The notes below the pieces were generated by a model. It worked only from the letters and a program-made list of their open reading frames with translations, had not been told where the DNA came from and ran no database searches. This document shows positions 1-7,981 of a stretch of 64,000 nucleotides of DNA, one piece after another. Each line of letters opens with the position of its first letter. Position 1 is the stretch's first letter. The translations under genes were made by a program, and so were the position numbers. Source of the stretch: Paenibacillus sp. J23TS9 (GTDB lineage Bacteria; Bacillota; Bacilli; Paenibacillales; Paenibacillaceae); contig NZ_BOSG01000001.1 in the NCBI RefSeq assembly GCF_018403225.1, positions 2,852,001 through 2,916,000 of the forward strand, read 5' to 3'.

Positions 1-481
1 GGCTTAACAGTCGATGAATCCCAGCAACGCCCACATCATAGATTCGGTGTACCCTGCTCCCTAACACTTCTGCGGTGACCGCTGCTTCCTCCGCTACTCT
101 AAGATCAGAGGTCCCTGCGGCAATGACAGCGATATACCCCTTGAAATTCTCTTCGCTGCCTGTCTCCTCTTTCCAAAATAAAATCTGTGCTGTCTCGTCA
201 TAGCTAAAATCCGGACAAGAATTTTGGACGATCTCAGCCTTGTCCCTTGAAATTCTCGTAACCAGAACGCTGTTGCGCTTCGCTTGCAAAGCTTGCGCTA
301 TAGAAATGATTTGCCCGGCTGTTTTGCCTTCTCCATACACGATCTCGGGAAATCCCTGCCTTTTTTTTCGGTGATGATCCACTTTTGCAAAACCCAAGTC
401 TTCAAAAGTAGCTAATTTCATCTTTGCTTCCGCAACACTCAGAGTCCCTTTTTGAACCTGCTCCAAAATTTCATCAAGCAT
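1..481 (-). CDS. larB: LarB, nickel-pincer cofactor biosynthesis protein (partial, C-terminus outside window)
   Basis: About 160 N-terminal residues are visible; the rest runs off the left edge. The start reads MLDEILEQVQKG, followed by GFAKVDHHRKKRQGFPEIVYGEGKT-type sequence and the beginning of a PurE-like AIR-carboxylase domain (GYIAVIAAGTSD). This is the LarB signature. LarB carboxylates the pyridinium ring of nicotinic acid adenine dinucleotide and cleaves its phosphoanhydride, the first step of nickel-pincer nucleotide synthesis. The ATG at 481 has a GAGGGG ribosome site just upstream, about 30 bp after the stop of the FGGY kinase gene, so it is the distal visible gene of the operon. 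larC is expected further left but is not visible. Confidence 0.9.
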   Translation of the reverse strand, partial: MLDEILEQVQKGTLSVAEAKMKLATFEDLGFAKVDHHRKKRQGFPEIVYGEGKTAGQIISIAQALQAKRNSVLVTRISRDKAEIVQNSCPDFSYDETAQILFWKEETGSEENFKGYIAVIAAGTSDLRVAEEAAVTAEVLGSRVHRIYDVGVAGIHRLLS

Positions 482-511
482 TCATTTCAACCCCTCAATT
501 TCAAACTGGAA

Positions 512-1984
512 TTAAAATAATTCAACGATTTTTTTAACCAGTTTTTCATAGCTGTCATAGATCCGTTTATATCGTTTGCTGTTTTCCGGATTTGGAATGA
601 CGGGTGTTCCCATGGGGATATTCCGTTTAATTTCTTCGAAGGAATCTACTCTCCCCGTGGCCACCAAAGCCGTCCATGCCGCACCCCATGCGGCGCTATG
701 ATGGTTCTCTGAAATATAAATCTCTGCTTCAAATACATCCGCCATCATTTGCAGCCATTCCGAAGATCTGGACAGGCCGCCATTCACATATATTTTCTTG
801 GGTTCCCCCGCTATTTTTTCCAAAGCTTTACCGATTTGATAGAGATTAAAAGTGATGCCCTCCAGCACGGCACGGATGAAATGCTCTTTTTGATGTGTCA
901 CCGCAATACCATAAAAATTCCCCTTGGCTCGTTGATTCCAGATAGGGGCTCGCTCACCATTTATATAAGGAAGAAAAAGAAGACCTTCAGAGCCCGGTTC
1001 AACATGTCCAGCCGCCTTCAGAAATTGTTCAAAACTCCCTTGATCATTCAATAAATCCTTCAACCATTGCAGGGCGATGCCGCCGTTATTCGTCGGCCCT
1101 CCGATAATGGCTGTGTCCTTGGTGAAAGAGTAGCAGAATGTTTCTTGATTTTCACTCACCTGAATATGGCTTGTTAATTGCCGGATCGCCCCGCTCGTAC
1201 CCACGGAAACTGCAACTTCACCAGGGAGTATCGCACCAATTCCCAAATTGGCCAGCTGTCCGTCTGCAGCACCGATCGCAAAAGGAATGTCTTCTTGGAG
1301 TCCCATTTGTTCCGCAATATCCTTTTTGATTCCACGGAGTATCGTTGTCGGAGGAACAATGGTTGACAGCTGATCCTCGGAGATACCCGTCATTTGCAGC
1401 AATTCCTCATCCCAGCTCAGCGTTGTTGGGTTAAATAATCCGGTTGCAGATGCCATCGAATAATCAATCATTCTCTCCCCGAACCAGCAATATATTAAAT
1501 ACTCCTTAATCGACATCAAGTATGCGGCATGCAGGTAGGGTGCATAACGGGTTTCTTTCATCCATAATATTTTCAAAAATGGAGTCATCGGGTGAATGGG
1601 TGTTCCAGTTCTTGCATAAATTTCTCTTCCCTTGCTTTCGCTAACCCGATCCGCCTGATCGGAGCTTCTTCCGTCGGCCCATATCAACGCAGGAGATAAC
1701 GGTTTGCCTTGCTCATCCACAATCGCAAGTGAATGCATGGCAGCAGAAAAACCGAGTGAGATCAGCTCGTTTTTGACAATTCCCGCTTTTCGGACCGCTT
1801 CCCTGATCGCCAGCACAGCGGATCTCTCTATGGCAGCCGGATCCTGCTCGACCCATCCTTGCTGCGGATAATGAAAAGAGTTCATTTCCTCGGCTTCCGC
1901 GATTAAATTCCCATGAATGTTAAACACACAAGCTTTCACGCTTGTCGTTCCGATGTCCAGTCCAATGACAAGCTCTCTTGACAT
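512..1984 (-). CDS. gntK: FGGY-family carbohydrate kinase, probable gluconokinase
   Basis: 490 residues, the usual FGGY length. The N-terminal phosphate-1 loop is GLDIGTTSVK (about residues 8-17); the C-terminal FGGY half holds SVGTSGAIR and the NGGLSRSSEW adenosine-binding segment. The stretch GTPIHPMTPFLKI is typical of Firmicute FGGY gluconokinases rather than xylulokinases, so phosphorylation of D-gluconate to 6-phosphogluconate is the best guess. It lies between larE and larB in the same operon, which ties the kinase to the product of the LarA-type epimerase. The ATG is preceded by AAAGGAAGATG. The family and kinase activity are secure; the exact sugar acid is inferred. Confidence 0.82.
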   Translation of the reverse strand: MSRELVIGLDIGTTSVKACVFNIHGNLIAEAEEMNSFHYPQQGWVEQDPAAIERSAVLAIREAVRKAGIVKNELISLGFSAAMHSLAIVDEQGKPLSPALIWADGRSSDQADRVSESKGREIYARTGTPIHPMTPFLKILWMKETRYAPYLHAAYLMSIKEYLIYCWFGERMIDYSMASATGLFNPTTLSWDEELLQMTGISEDQLSTIVPPTTILRGIKKDIAEQMGLQEDIPFAIGAADGQLANLGIGAILPGEVAVSVGTSGAIRQLTSHIQVSENQETFCYSFTKDTAIIGGPTNNGGIALQWLKDLLNDQGSFEQFLKAAGHVEPGSEGLLFLPYINGERAPIWNQRAKGNFYGIAVTHQKEHFIRAVLEGITFNLYQIGKALEKIAGEPKKIYVNGGLSRSSEWLQMMADVFEAEIYISENHHSAAWGAAWTALVATGRVDSFEEIKRNIPMGTPVIPNPENSKRYKRIYDSYEKLVKKIVELF

Positions 1985-2077
1985 GCTTCATCTTCCTTTA
2001 CATTTAGCCATAAGTAATAAATCATATGAAAGATTTGGTCTTGCGCTTGTTAAACACTTATCCGTGAAAAATTATAA

Positions 2078-2881
2078 TTATATAGAAAGAACTTTATTCA
2101 TGCTGCCGCTTTGATATCCAAGTAAATCAAGGGTCACGTATTTATATCCATAGTCCTGAAGCTTGCTTACGATCAATTCATGATTCTCCAAAATGATGTT
2201 CATATCCTTCGGCTCCACTTCGATTCTTGCCGTTTCCTGATGTGTACGAACCCGGACTTGGCGGATATGAAGGGATTTTAAATAGGCTTCCGCTTTTTCC
2301 ACCTTGTTCAGCTTTTCTTTGGTGATAAAATCACCATAAGCAATTCTTGAGGACAGACAAGCAAAGGATGGCTTTTCCCATGTAGGCAGTCCAAATTCTT
2401 TTGACAGCTCCCTGATCTCCTCTTTATATAAACCGGCTTCCAAAAGAGGTCCGCGTATGCCCCGCTCCTTTGCTGCCTGCATTCCCGGGCGGAATTCATT
2501 CATATCATCAGCTATGACACCGTATACAATATTTTCGAAAGCTTTTTCGTTTAATACAGGCACCAAATGGTCAAACAAGCTGCTTTTACAGAAATAGCAT
2601 CGATTTTTGGTGTTTTCCGCATAGCCTGGGATTGCGAGCTCAGAAGTTTCAATGACCTGATGTTTTGCACCAATTAATTCAGCCAGCTCGATGGCTTCTT
2701 CAAGCTCTGTTGAGGGATAGGTTTCCGAATCGGCCGTTACCGCAAGCACATGGTCAGCCCCTAATGTGTCCACTGCAGCTTTTAATAAAAATGTACTATC
2801 TACCCCTCCTGAGAATGCCACAACGACAGAGTTCATGTCTCGAAGGATCGACTGTAATTTTTCATATTTTTCGGTCTGCAT
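2078..2881 (-). CDS. larE: LarE, sulfur transferase for the nickel-pincer cofactor (three-cysteine type)
   Basis: 267 residues with the PP-loop SGGVDS at about 24-29, which adenylates the substrate. LarE inserts sulfur into the carboxylated pyridinium made by LarB. Residue C175 (in PSFACLSSR) aligns by position with the sacrificial Cys176 of the Lactobacillus plantarum enzyme. This protein also has RCYFCK (C95, C98); a CxxC plus the third cysteine is the pattern of LarE proteins thought to use a [4Fe-4S] cluster instead of destroying their own cysteine. The ATG at 2881 follows GAGGGGG. It sits between the SDR and the kinase in the operon. Confidence 0.92.
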   Translation of the reverse strand: MQTEKYEKLQSILRDMNSVVVAFSGGVDSTFLLKAAVDTLGADHVLAVTADSETYPSTELEEAIELAELIGAKHQVIETSELAIPGYAENTKNRCYFCKSSLFDHLVPVLNEKAFENIVYGVIADDMNEFRPGMQAAKERGIRGPLLEAGLYKEEIRELSKEFGLPTWEKPSFACLSSRIAYGDFITKEKLNKVEKAEAYLKSLHIRQVRVRTHQETARIEVEPKDMNIILENHELIVSKLQDYGYKYVTLDLLGYQSGSMNKVLSI

Positions 2882-2930
2882 TGTCTTTTCCCCCTCATAA
2901 TACGTTCATTTGCTAATCTGCGTAGCATTC

Positions 2931-3701
2931 TTAGATCGTCATACTTCCAAATCCGCCGTCAACCCGAAGCAATGTACCTGTGATAAAGCTGGAGGCTTTT
3001 TCCGAAGCCAGCAAAATAGCGGCTCCCTTCAGCTCTTCGGGTGTACCAAACCGGTTCATCGGGGTATGCTTCATGATTGATTCAATGCGGTCCGGACTTA
3101 GTATTTTTTGATTTTGTTCAGCCGGGAAGAACCCGGGGATAATGGCATTAACACGAATTCCTGCAGGCGCGAATTCCCGGGCTAAAAACTGGGTTACACT
3201 GTTGAGCCCTGCTTTGGAAACGGAATAGGTAAAGACCTTGGATAATGGTGTCGTAGAAGAAACAGAAGAAATATTGATGATGCTTCCGTTTCGTTTTTGT
3301 TCAATCATGCGCTTGGAAAAAATTTGGCAGGTTATCACAATGCCTTTTAAGTTCACATCCATAATGTCATCCCACTCTTCCATACCCAGGTCGAAGAATG
3401 GCGTGGAACTGTTTTTGCCGGGAGCATTTAAGAGAATATCCCAGCCACCGGACCATTCCTCAATTTCCGAAGCCACCTGGATGAGCGAATCCCGCGAACT
3501 CACATCTGCCTGAAAGGCTTTCGCCTCTCCGCCTTTGCTTTGAATGCTGTTTACAACATCCTGTGCCTTGTCGAGATTGCGGCCCACAATCGCTACTCTT
3601 GCCCCCTGCTCAGCGAAGCCGGCTGCGATAGAGGAACCCAGCACGCTGTTTCCTCCAATAGCTACCGCTGTTTTCCCCGTCAAATCAAATAAATTCGTCA
3701 T
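2931..3701 (-). CDS. uxuB: SDR-family oxidoreductase, probable D-mannonate oxidoreductase (fructuronate reductase)
   Basis: 256-residue short-chain dehydrogenase. It has an N-terminal GGNSVLG nucleotide loop, NAPG, the catalytic series S (ISSVSS), Y (FTYSVSK) and K, and the C-terminal PGFFPAEQN and HTPMNRFGTPEEL segments. Those last two are characteristic of the SDR form of UxuB (Bacillus YjmF type), which interconverts D-fructuronate and D-mannonate. It is shorter than most members by a small deletion after NAPG. It lies 19 bp after larA and downstream of uxaC, which would supply fructuronate. Gluconate 5-dehydrogenase is the main alternative. Confidence 0.78.
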   Translation of the reverse strand: MTNLFDLTGKTAVAIGGNSVLGSSIAAGFAEQGARVAIVGRNLDKAQDVVNSIQSKGGEAKAFQADVSSRDSLIQVASEIEEWSGGWDILLNAPGKNSSTPFFDLGMEEWDDIMDVNLKGIVITCQIFSKRMIEQKRNGSIINISSVSSTTPLSKVFTYSVSKAGLNSVTQFLAREFAPAGIRVNAIIPGFFPAEQNQKILSPDRIESIMKHTPMNRFGTPEELKGAAILLASEKASSFITGTLLRVDGGFGSMTI

Positions 3702-3720
3702 GTATCAGCTCTCCCTTGGT

Positions 3721-4989
3721 TTATGTTAAATTCCCATGTTCATTAAAGGAAAAATCATACGGTTCGGAACACAGCTCCATCTGCGGATGCTGCTTCACGT
3801 ATTCGAACAATGCCTCCGAAACTTCAATTTCACTTAGTACCAACGTGTTTTTGATGCGTACCATTTTGGCCTGGTTAAAATCCAGAACATTGCTTGTTTT
3901 AATGGCGGCTTGAATCGCTTCGCGGTCATTTGGCAGCGTTGTTGCGATCTTGGTCGGCGCGACGACAGTCGATGTCAAACCATTGGCATACGTGACTTCC
4001 AGGTCCATCTTATCCACCAGCCGCTGCGTCGTAAAATCCGCCGTTCCCACGCCGTTGGCATTTCCTTCGGTTTGGGGAGTCAAGTCCAGGACCACCATTT
4101 TATTTACATCCGGCCCACCGTGCGCGTACGGTGTTGGATAACGCCCCGTGATGTTGGGATCCATGCCGTCGCCGCTGATGTTTTTGCCGATTTCATCAAT
4201 GACAAGCACCTCGAGCTGATCAAAAAACAGCTTAGGCAGCAGCTCTTTGGCTTTCATCTGCAGGTCCGGTTCTTTTTCGATAATCTCTTCAGGTGTAAGC
4301 ACTTCAACGACAGCTACTTTGTCAAAAGCATTCTCCACAGTAGCGACGCCAAACAGCACAGGCTTCTGATCCATGATCATCCTGGCCATGGCCGGAACAT
4401 TTTCCGCCATATATTTAAACCCCAGCTGATGACAGGCCTCCGCCCCTCTTTGCTTGCCCAGGCCGATGCTGATCATCTTCATGATGCCGCTTTCAACAGG
4501 CCCTCTAAAAGCCGTATGCGGCTTCACGCGATTAATGACGACAATGCCGTCTGCCGCTGCGGCGTATTTGTCCAAATAGACGGGAAGTCCGTTAGGCAAT
4601 TCTCCCAGCTGAACGACTTCCATGGAAGAACGAATCTCGCAGCCGGCGCTTGCCTCGGTGATGCCAAGATGTGCAAGCACTTCACGCTGCCCTTCTGCTG
4701 TTGCGCCTCCATGGCTGCCCATGCTCGGGACAATGAAGGGCTCCGCTCCGGCATCCTTCAGTGCCTTTACGGTTACTGCCGTTAATTCCACGATGCGATC
4801 AAGCCCTCTGCTGCCGACCGCGATGGCAACTTTCATGCCAGGCTTGATCGTTTCTTGAATATGCGCCTGCTGCAGCTTAGCCCCAAGTTCACTGCCAAGG
4901 TCATCGATCATGTTATTTTCGAAATTCACTTTCACTTTGGCCATCTTCGGGATCGGAATATCCTTTAACAGTTCCTGAAGAATTCCCAT
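3721..4989 (-). CDS. larA: LarA-family nickel-dependent hydroxyacid racemase/epimerase, probably acting on a sugar acid
   Basis: About 422 residues. Family motifs are PSMGSHGGAT (H93), NRVKPHTAF (H158), SGIMKM (K171, the likely covalent anchor of the nickel-pincer nucleotide) and GLGKQRGAEACHQLG (H187). The KPHTAF...SGIMKM form belongs to the broader LarA-homolog superfamily rather than classical lactate racemase. That superfamily includes enzymes reported to epimerise D-gluconate at C2. Flanking uxaC, mannonate oxidoreductase and gluconokinase make D-mannonate to D-gluconate the most economical reaction. The chosen ATG at 4989 has AAGGAG 11 nt upstream; a GTG at 5001 abuts the ribosome site and is less likely. 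The substrate is inferred. Confidence 0.85.
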   Translation of the reverse strand: MGILQELLKDIPIPKMAKVKVNFENNMIDDLGSELGAKLQQAHIQETIKPGMKVAIAVGSRGLDRIVELTAVTVKALKDAGAEPFIVPSMGSHGGATAEGQREVLAHLGITEASAGCEIRSSMEVVQLGELPNGLPVYLDKYAAAADGIVVINRVKPHTAFRGPVESGIMKMISIGLGKQRGAEACHQLGFKYMAENVPAMARMIMDQKPVLFGVATVENAFDKVAVVEVLTPEEIIEKEPDLQMKAKELLPKLFFDQLEVLVIDEIGKNISGDGMDPNITGRYPTPYAHGGPDVNKMVVLDLTPQTEGNANGVGTADFTTQRLVDKMDLEVTYANGLTSTVVAPTKIATTLPNDREAIQAAIKTSNVLDFNQAKMVRIKNTLVLSEIEVSEALFEYVKQHPQMELCSEPYDFSFNEHGNLT

Positions 4990-5053
4990 ACTTTCATTCA
5001 CTCCTTTTCGTATTTTGCTGATTACAAATGAATGAACTGCTCCTATTTAAGAA

Positions 5054-6457
5054 TTATCTATGCAAGAAAAATTTTTCGGCATTATAGTAGCCAATATTTT
5101 TAACCATTTGCTCGAGAAACTTCATATCATTCGTAATGAGTCCATTTTCCACCCAATCGCCTAAAATATTGCATAAAATACGGCGGAAGTATTCGTGACG
5201 GGCATAGGAGAGAAAGCTCCGAGAGTCAGTCAGCATTCCTATAAAGTGGCTTAGAAGACCGACATTCGCCAAATCCCGCATTTGTTTCTCCATTCCGTCA
5301 ATATGATCGTTAAACCACCATCCGGAACCGAATTGGATCTTGCCCGGCACATCTTCCTCATAGAAATTCCCCATCATACCGGCAAGAACGGCGTTATCCT
5401 TGGGATTGAGATTAAACAATACAGTCCTTGGCAGTGTGTCTTCTTGATTTAAAGCGTCAAGAAAGCGAGATAATCCTGCCGCTAAATTCGTTTCGCCGAC
5501 GGAATCAAAACCAGTATCCGTACCTATAAGGTTTTTCATCTGGGTATTGTTATTGCGAAGCGCGCCCATATGCAGCTGCATGACCCACTGTTTCCCGGCG
5601 TACATCTTTCCCAGCTCTTTGAGTAAATACGAGCGGTAGGCAGCAATGTCAGCGCCTGAAAGCTGTTCATCCTGAAGTCTTTTGCTAAAAATTCCGGATA
5701 TTTCTTCTTTTGTTGATTCAATTTCCTCCATATTCGGAATATCATGATCAGATGCACGACCGCCATTTTCATGAAAGAAGTCTACTCTGCTGCTCAATGC
5801 GCTTAAAAAGACGTCGAACGAATTTATTTTCTGGCCCGATACCACTTCCAGCTTTTCAATCCAGCTTACAAAGGCAGGACGCTCAATGAAAAGGGCTCCA
5901 TCCGGACGAAACGTAGGCGCAATGATTGACTTGAAGGAATTATCCCGGTTTAGCAGCTGATGATATTCCAGTGTGGACAAGGGGTCATCGGTTGTGCCGA
6001 TAAACTGGACATTAGATCTTTCAATTAAGGCGCGTGGCAGGAACTCAGGCTTTTGTAATTTTTCGTTACATTCATCCCAGATTTCACGTGCTGTGGCCGG
6101 ACTGAGTATTTTTTCAATGCCGAATACATTTTTAAGTTCCAGATGAGTCCAGTGATACAGAGGATTACCAATTAAATAAGGTACCGTTTCAGCCCAAGCC
6201 ATGAATTTCTCCCAGTCCTCGGCATCTCCCGTAATGAATCTCTCGCCGATTCCATGCATCCGCATCGTGCGCCATTTATAATGGTCTCCGCCGAGCCATA
6301 ACTGGGTAATATTTTTGTAAGGCTTGTTCTCCCATACCTCTTTGGGGTCCAGGTGACAATGAAAATCGAAAATCGGTAAGTCTTTTGCCGTATCCTCATA
6401 TAATCTGATCGCCGTATCGGTATTCAATAGAAAGTGGTTATCCATAAATTTTTTCAT
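5054..6457 (-). CDS. uxaC: Glucuronate (uronate) isomerase UxaC
   Basis: 467 residues, normal for UxaC of the amidohydrolase superfamily. The metal-binding FDFHCHLDPKE motif places H33 and H35, and the family segments GGDHYKWR, FNLNPKDN and GMLTDSRSFLSYARHEYFRR are all present. It interconverts D-glucuronate and D-fructuronate, or D-galacturonate and D-tagaturonate. It is the first gene of the lar-containing operon, has GGAGGAG before its ATG and lies 64 bp before the larA start. No UxuA (mannonate dehydratase), KDG kinase or KDPG aldolase is nearby, so mannonate seems to go elsewhere. Confidence 0.95.
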   Translation of the reverse strand: MKKFMDNHFLLNTDTAIRLYEDTAKDLPIFDFHCHLDPKEVWENKPYKNITQLWLGGDHYKWRTMRMHGIGERFITGDAEDWEKFMAWAETVPYLIGNPLYHWTHLELKNVFGIEKILSPATAREIWDECNEKLQKPEFLPRALIERSNVQFIGTTDDPLSTLEYHQLLNRDNSFKSIIAPTFRPDGALFIERPAFVSWIEKLEVVSGQKINSFDVFLSALSSRVDFFHENGGRASDHDIPNMEEIESTKEEISGIFSKRLQDEQLSGADIAAYRSYLLKELGKMYAGKQWVMQLHMGALRNNNTQMKNLIGTDTGFDSVGETNLAAGLSRFLDALNQEDTLPRTVLFNLNPKDNAVLAGMMGNFYEEDVPGKIQFGSGWWFNDHIDGMEKQMRDLANVGLLSHFIGMLTDSRSFLSYARHEYFRRILCNILGDWVENGLITNDMKFLEQMVKNIGYYNAEKFFLHR

Positions 6458-6509
6458 TCGGTATCTCCTCCTAAATGAATGTTGACTCTCTGTAAATTGT
6501 TACGTATAT

Positions 6510-6534
6510 TTAATTTGTTTAATGAACTAACTAA
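6510..6534. promoter_or_regulatory. Candidate ROK-repressor operator in the uxaC/ROK divergent region
   Basis: An imperfect inverted repeat has arms TTAATTTGTT and AACTAACTAA around TAATG; the arms match at 8 of 10 positions. Its shape resembles XylR-type ROK operators (TTAGTTTGTT-N5-AACAAACTAA). It lies 53 bp upstream of the uxaC start and about 130 bp before the ROK gene, so it could control the operon. Binding is inferred. Confidence 0.55.
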
Positions 6535-6664
6535 CACAAGAGTAACTTATCAATTTCATTATATTTTGTCAATTAACGATCGTATAACCGTATAGCCGTT
6601 CATTCTAGTGATAAAATGATATAATGAACCGTGATTTTATATTCGTTTACATTGGAGGATTTAG

Positions 6665-7828
6665 ATGATTACTGGTGATGCCTCATATATAAAAAAAATC
6701 AATCGCTCTTTAATCATCCGTGAGATTTTAAGAGAAGAAATGATATCAAGGGCGGATCTTTCCAAGATTACAGCCTTAACGAGAGCTACCATTTCGGCAC
6801 AGGTGGCTGATTTACTGGAAGAAGAACTTGTCGTTGAGACGCAGCTTGAGCATAATTCTGTGGGAAGAAAGCCGATCATGCTCTCTCTGAACGGTCATGC
6901 AGGGTATGCTCTCGGTATTGACCTTGATTTTGGACAAGTTTCTTTTACACTCTCCAATCTATTGGGAAGTCCGGTATCTTCGGAAATCATCCGTATTCAT
7001 ACGAACAACTACGCAGAAATTCTTGAGCTTCTCATACTAAATATTACAAAATACCAACAAGAATTCTCGGATAGCCGTTATGGAATTGTAGGGATTGTTG
7101 TTGCCATTCATGGTCTGGTCTCTAATGATGAATTTATTCAATATGTGCCCCGTTTCCATTGGAAAAACGTCAATCTGAAAAGTGATCTGGAAAAAGCAGT
7201 CGGCGTCGAAATTCATTTGGAGAACAATGCTAATCTCAGCTCTTTTGCAGAGAGAGTATTTATTCACCATGAAACAGATAATCTGTTATGCACAACGCTG
7301 TATTCCGGCATAGGACTTGGAATGATGATGAACAACAAGTTTTTTCGCGGATATGACGGGTTCGCTGGTGAAATCGGCCATATGATTATCGTACCTGGAG
7401 GCAAACCCTGCACTTGCGGCAATAAAGGCTGCTGGGAAAAATACGCTTCTGAAACCAGCGTTTTTGAATATCTGTCCGAAACCAAAAGCATGATTAATAT
7501 TAGATATGAGCAAATTCAACAATGGATGAATGAAGACGACTCAGATGTATATGAAATCATGGAGCAATTTATTTATTACCTTTCGATCGGTTTAAATAAC
7601 ATGATTAATATATATAATCCTGATGTCGTTGTCATTGATAGCGAGCTGCTGCGAATCTATCCGGATTCCTTAAATAAAATCCATCAAAATCTGCATTCTC
7701 AAATCAGCCATTACCGTGAACTCACCCTATCCACTATTGGAAAAAAATCTTGTGTCTTAGGTGCATGCGCACTGGCGATAAGCCATTTTTTAGATGTTCC
7801 GATTCTCAATTTACCCTATAAGGATTAA
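6665..7828 (+). CDS. ROK-family transcriptional repressor (XylR/NagC type)
   Basis: 387 residues. An N-terminal winged helix-turn-helix (about 10-60, ISRADLSKITALTRATISAQVADLLEE) precedes a ROK sugar-kinase-like domain with the zinc signature GH(9)CTCGNKGCWE (H239, C249, C251, C256). The ATG at 6665 follows GGAGGA. It is divergent from the uxaC-larA operon and probably represses it until a uronate or aldonate binds. The ligand cannot be read from the sequence. Confidence 0.9.
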   Translation: MITGDASYIKKINRSLIIREILREEMISRADLSKITALTRATISAQVADLLEEELVVETQLEHNSVGRKPIMLSLNGHAGYALGIDLDFGQVSFTLSNLLGSPVSSEIIRIHTNNYAEILELLILNITKYQQEFSDSRYGIVGIVVAIHGLVSNDEFIQYVPRFHWKNVNLKSDLEKAVGVEIHLENNANLSSFAERVFIHHETDNLLCTTLYSGIGLGMMMNNKFFRGYDGFAGEIGHMIIVPGGKPCTCGNKGCWEKYASETSVFEYLSETKSMINIRYEQIQQWMNEDDSDVYEIMEQFIYYLSIGLNNMINIYNPDVVVIDSELLRIYPDSLNKIHQNLHSQISHYRELTLSTIGKKSCVLGACALAISHFLDVPILNLPYKD

Positions 7829-7842
7829 TCTACTGTGTTCAT

Positions 7843-7876
7843 AATGGCTTCCTGTTTAAGGGAAGTCATTTTTTAT
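7843..7876 (+). terminator. Terminator after the ROK gene
   Basis: The stem AATGGCTTCC / GGAAGTCATT (one mismatch) is followed by a T run, 15 bp after the ROK stop. Confidence 0.7.
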
Positions 7877-7911
7877 TACCGTAAATCCCGCAAATCATCG
7901 CTTGTGGTACC

Positions 7912-7962
7912 AAAAAACAAACAGCGCACACCGATTGATTATCGGCATACGCTGCGATTTGT
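7912..7962 (-). terminator. Terminator after the DHA2 exporter gene
   Basis: Paired arms ACAAA-CAGCG and CGCTG-TTTGT (with a 3-nt bulge) enclose a smaller CCGA/TCGG hairpin. On the minus strand they are followed by a T run (positions 7912-7917 read A on plus). Confidence 0.6.
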
Positions 7963-7981
7963 TTGATATGGAATGCTTGGA

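Noticed and set aside
3910..4785. 291-codon open frame on plus, antisense to the larA homolog
   Set aside because: The minus frame encodes a clear LarA homolog; the plus frame has no recognisable domain or ribosome site and is a shadow.
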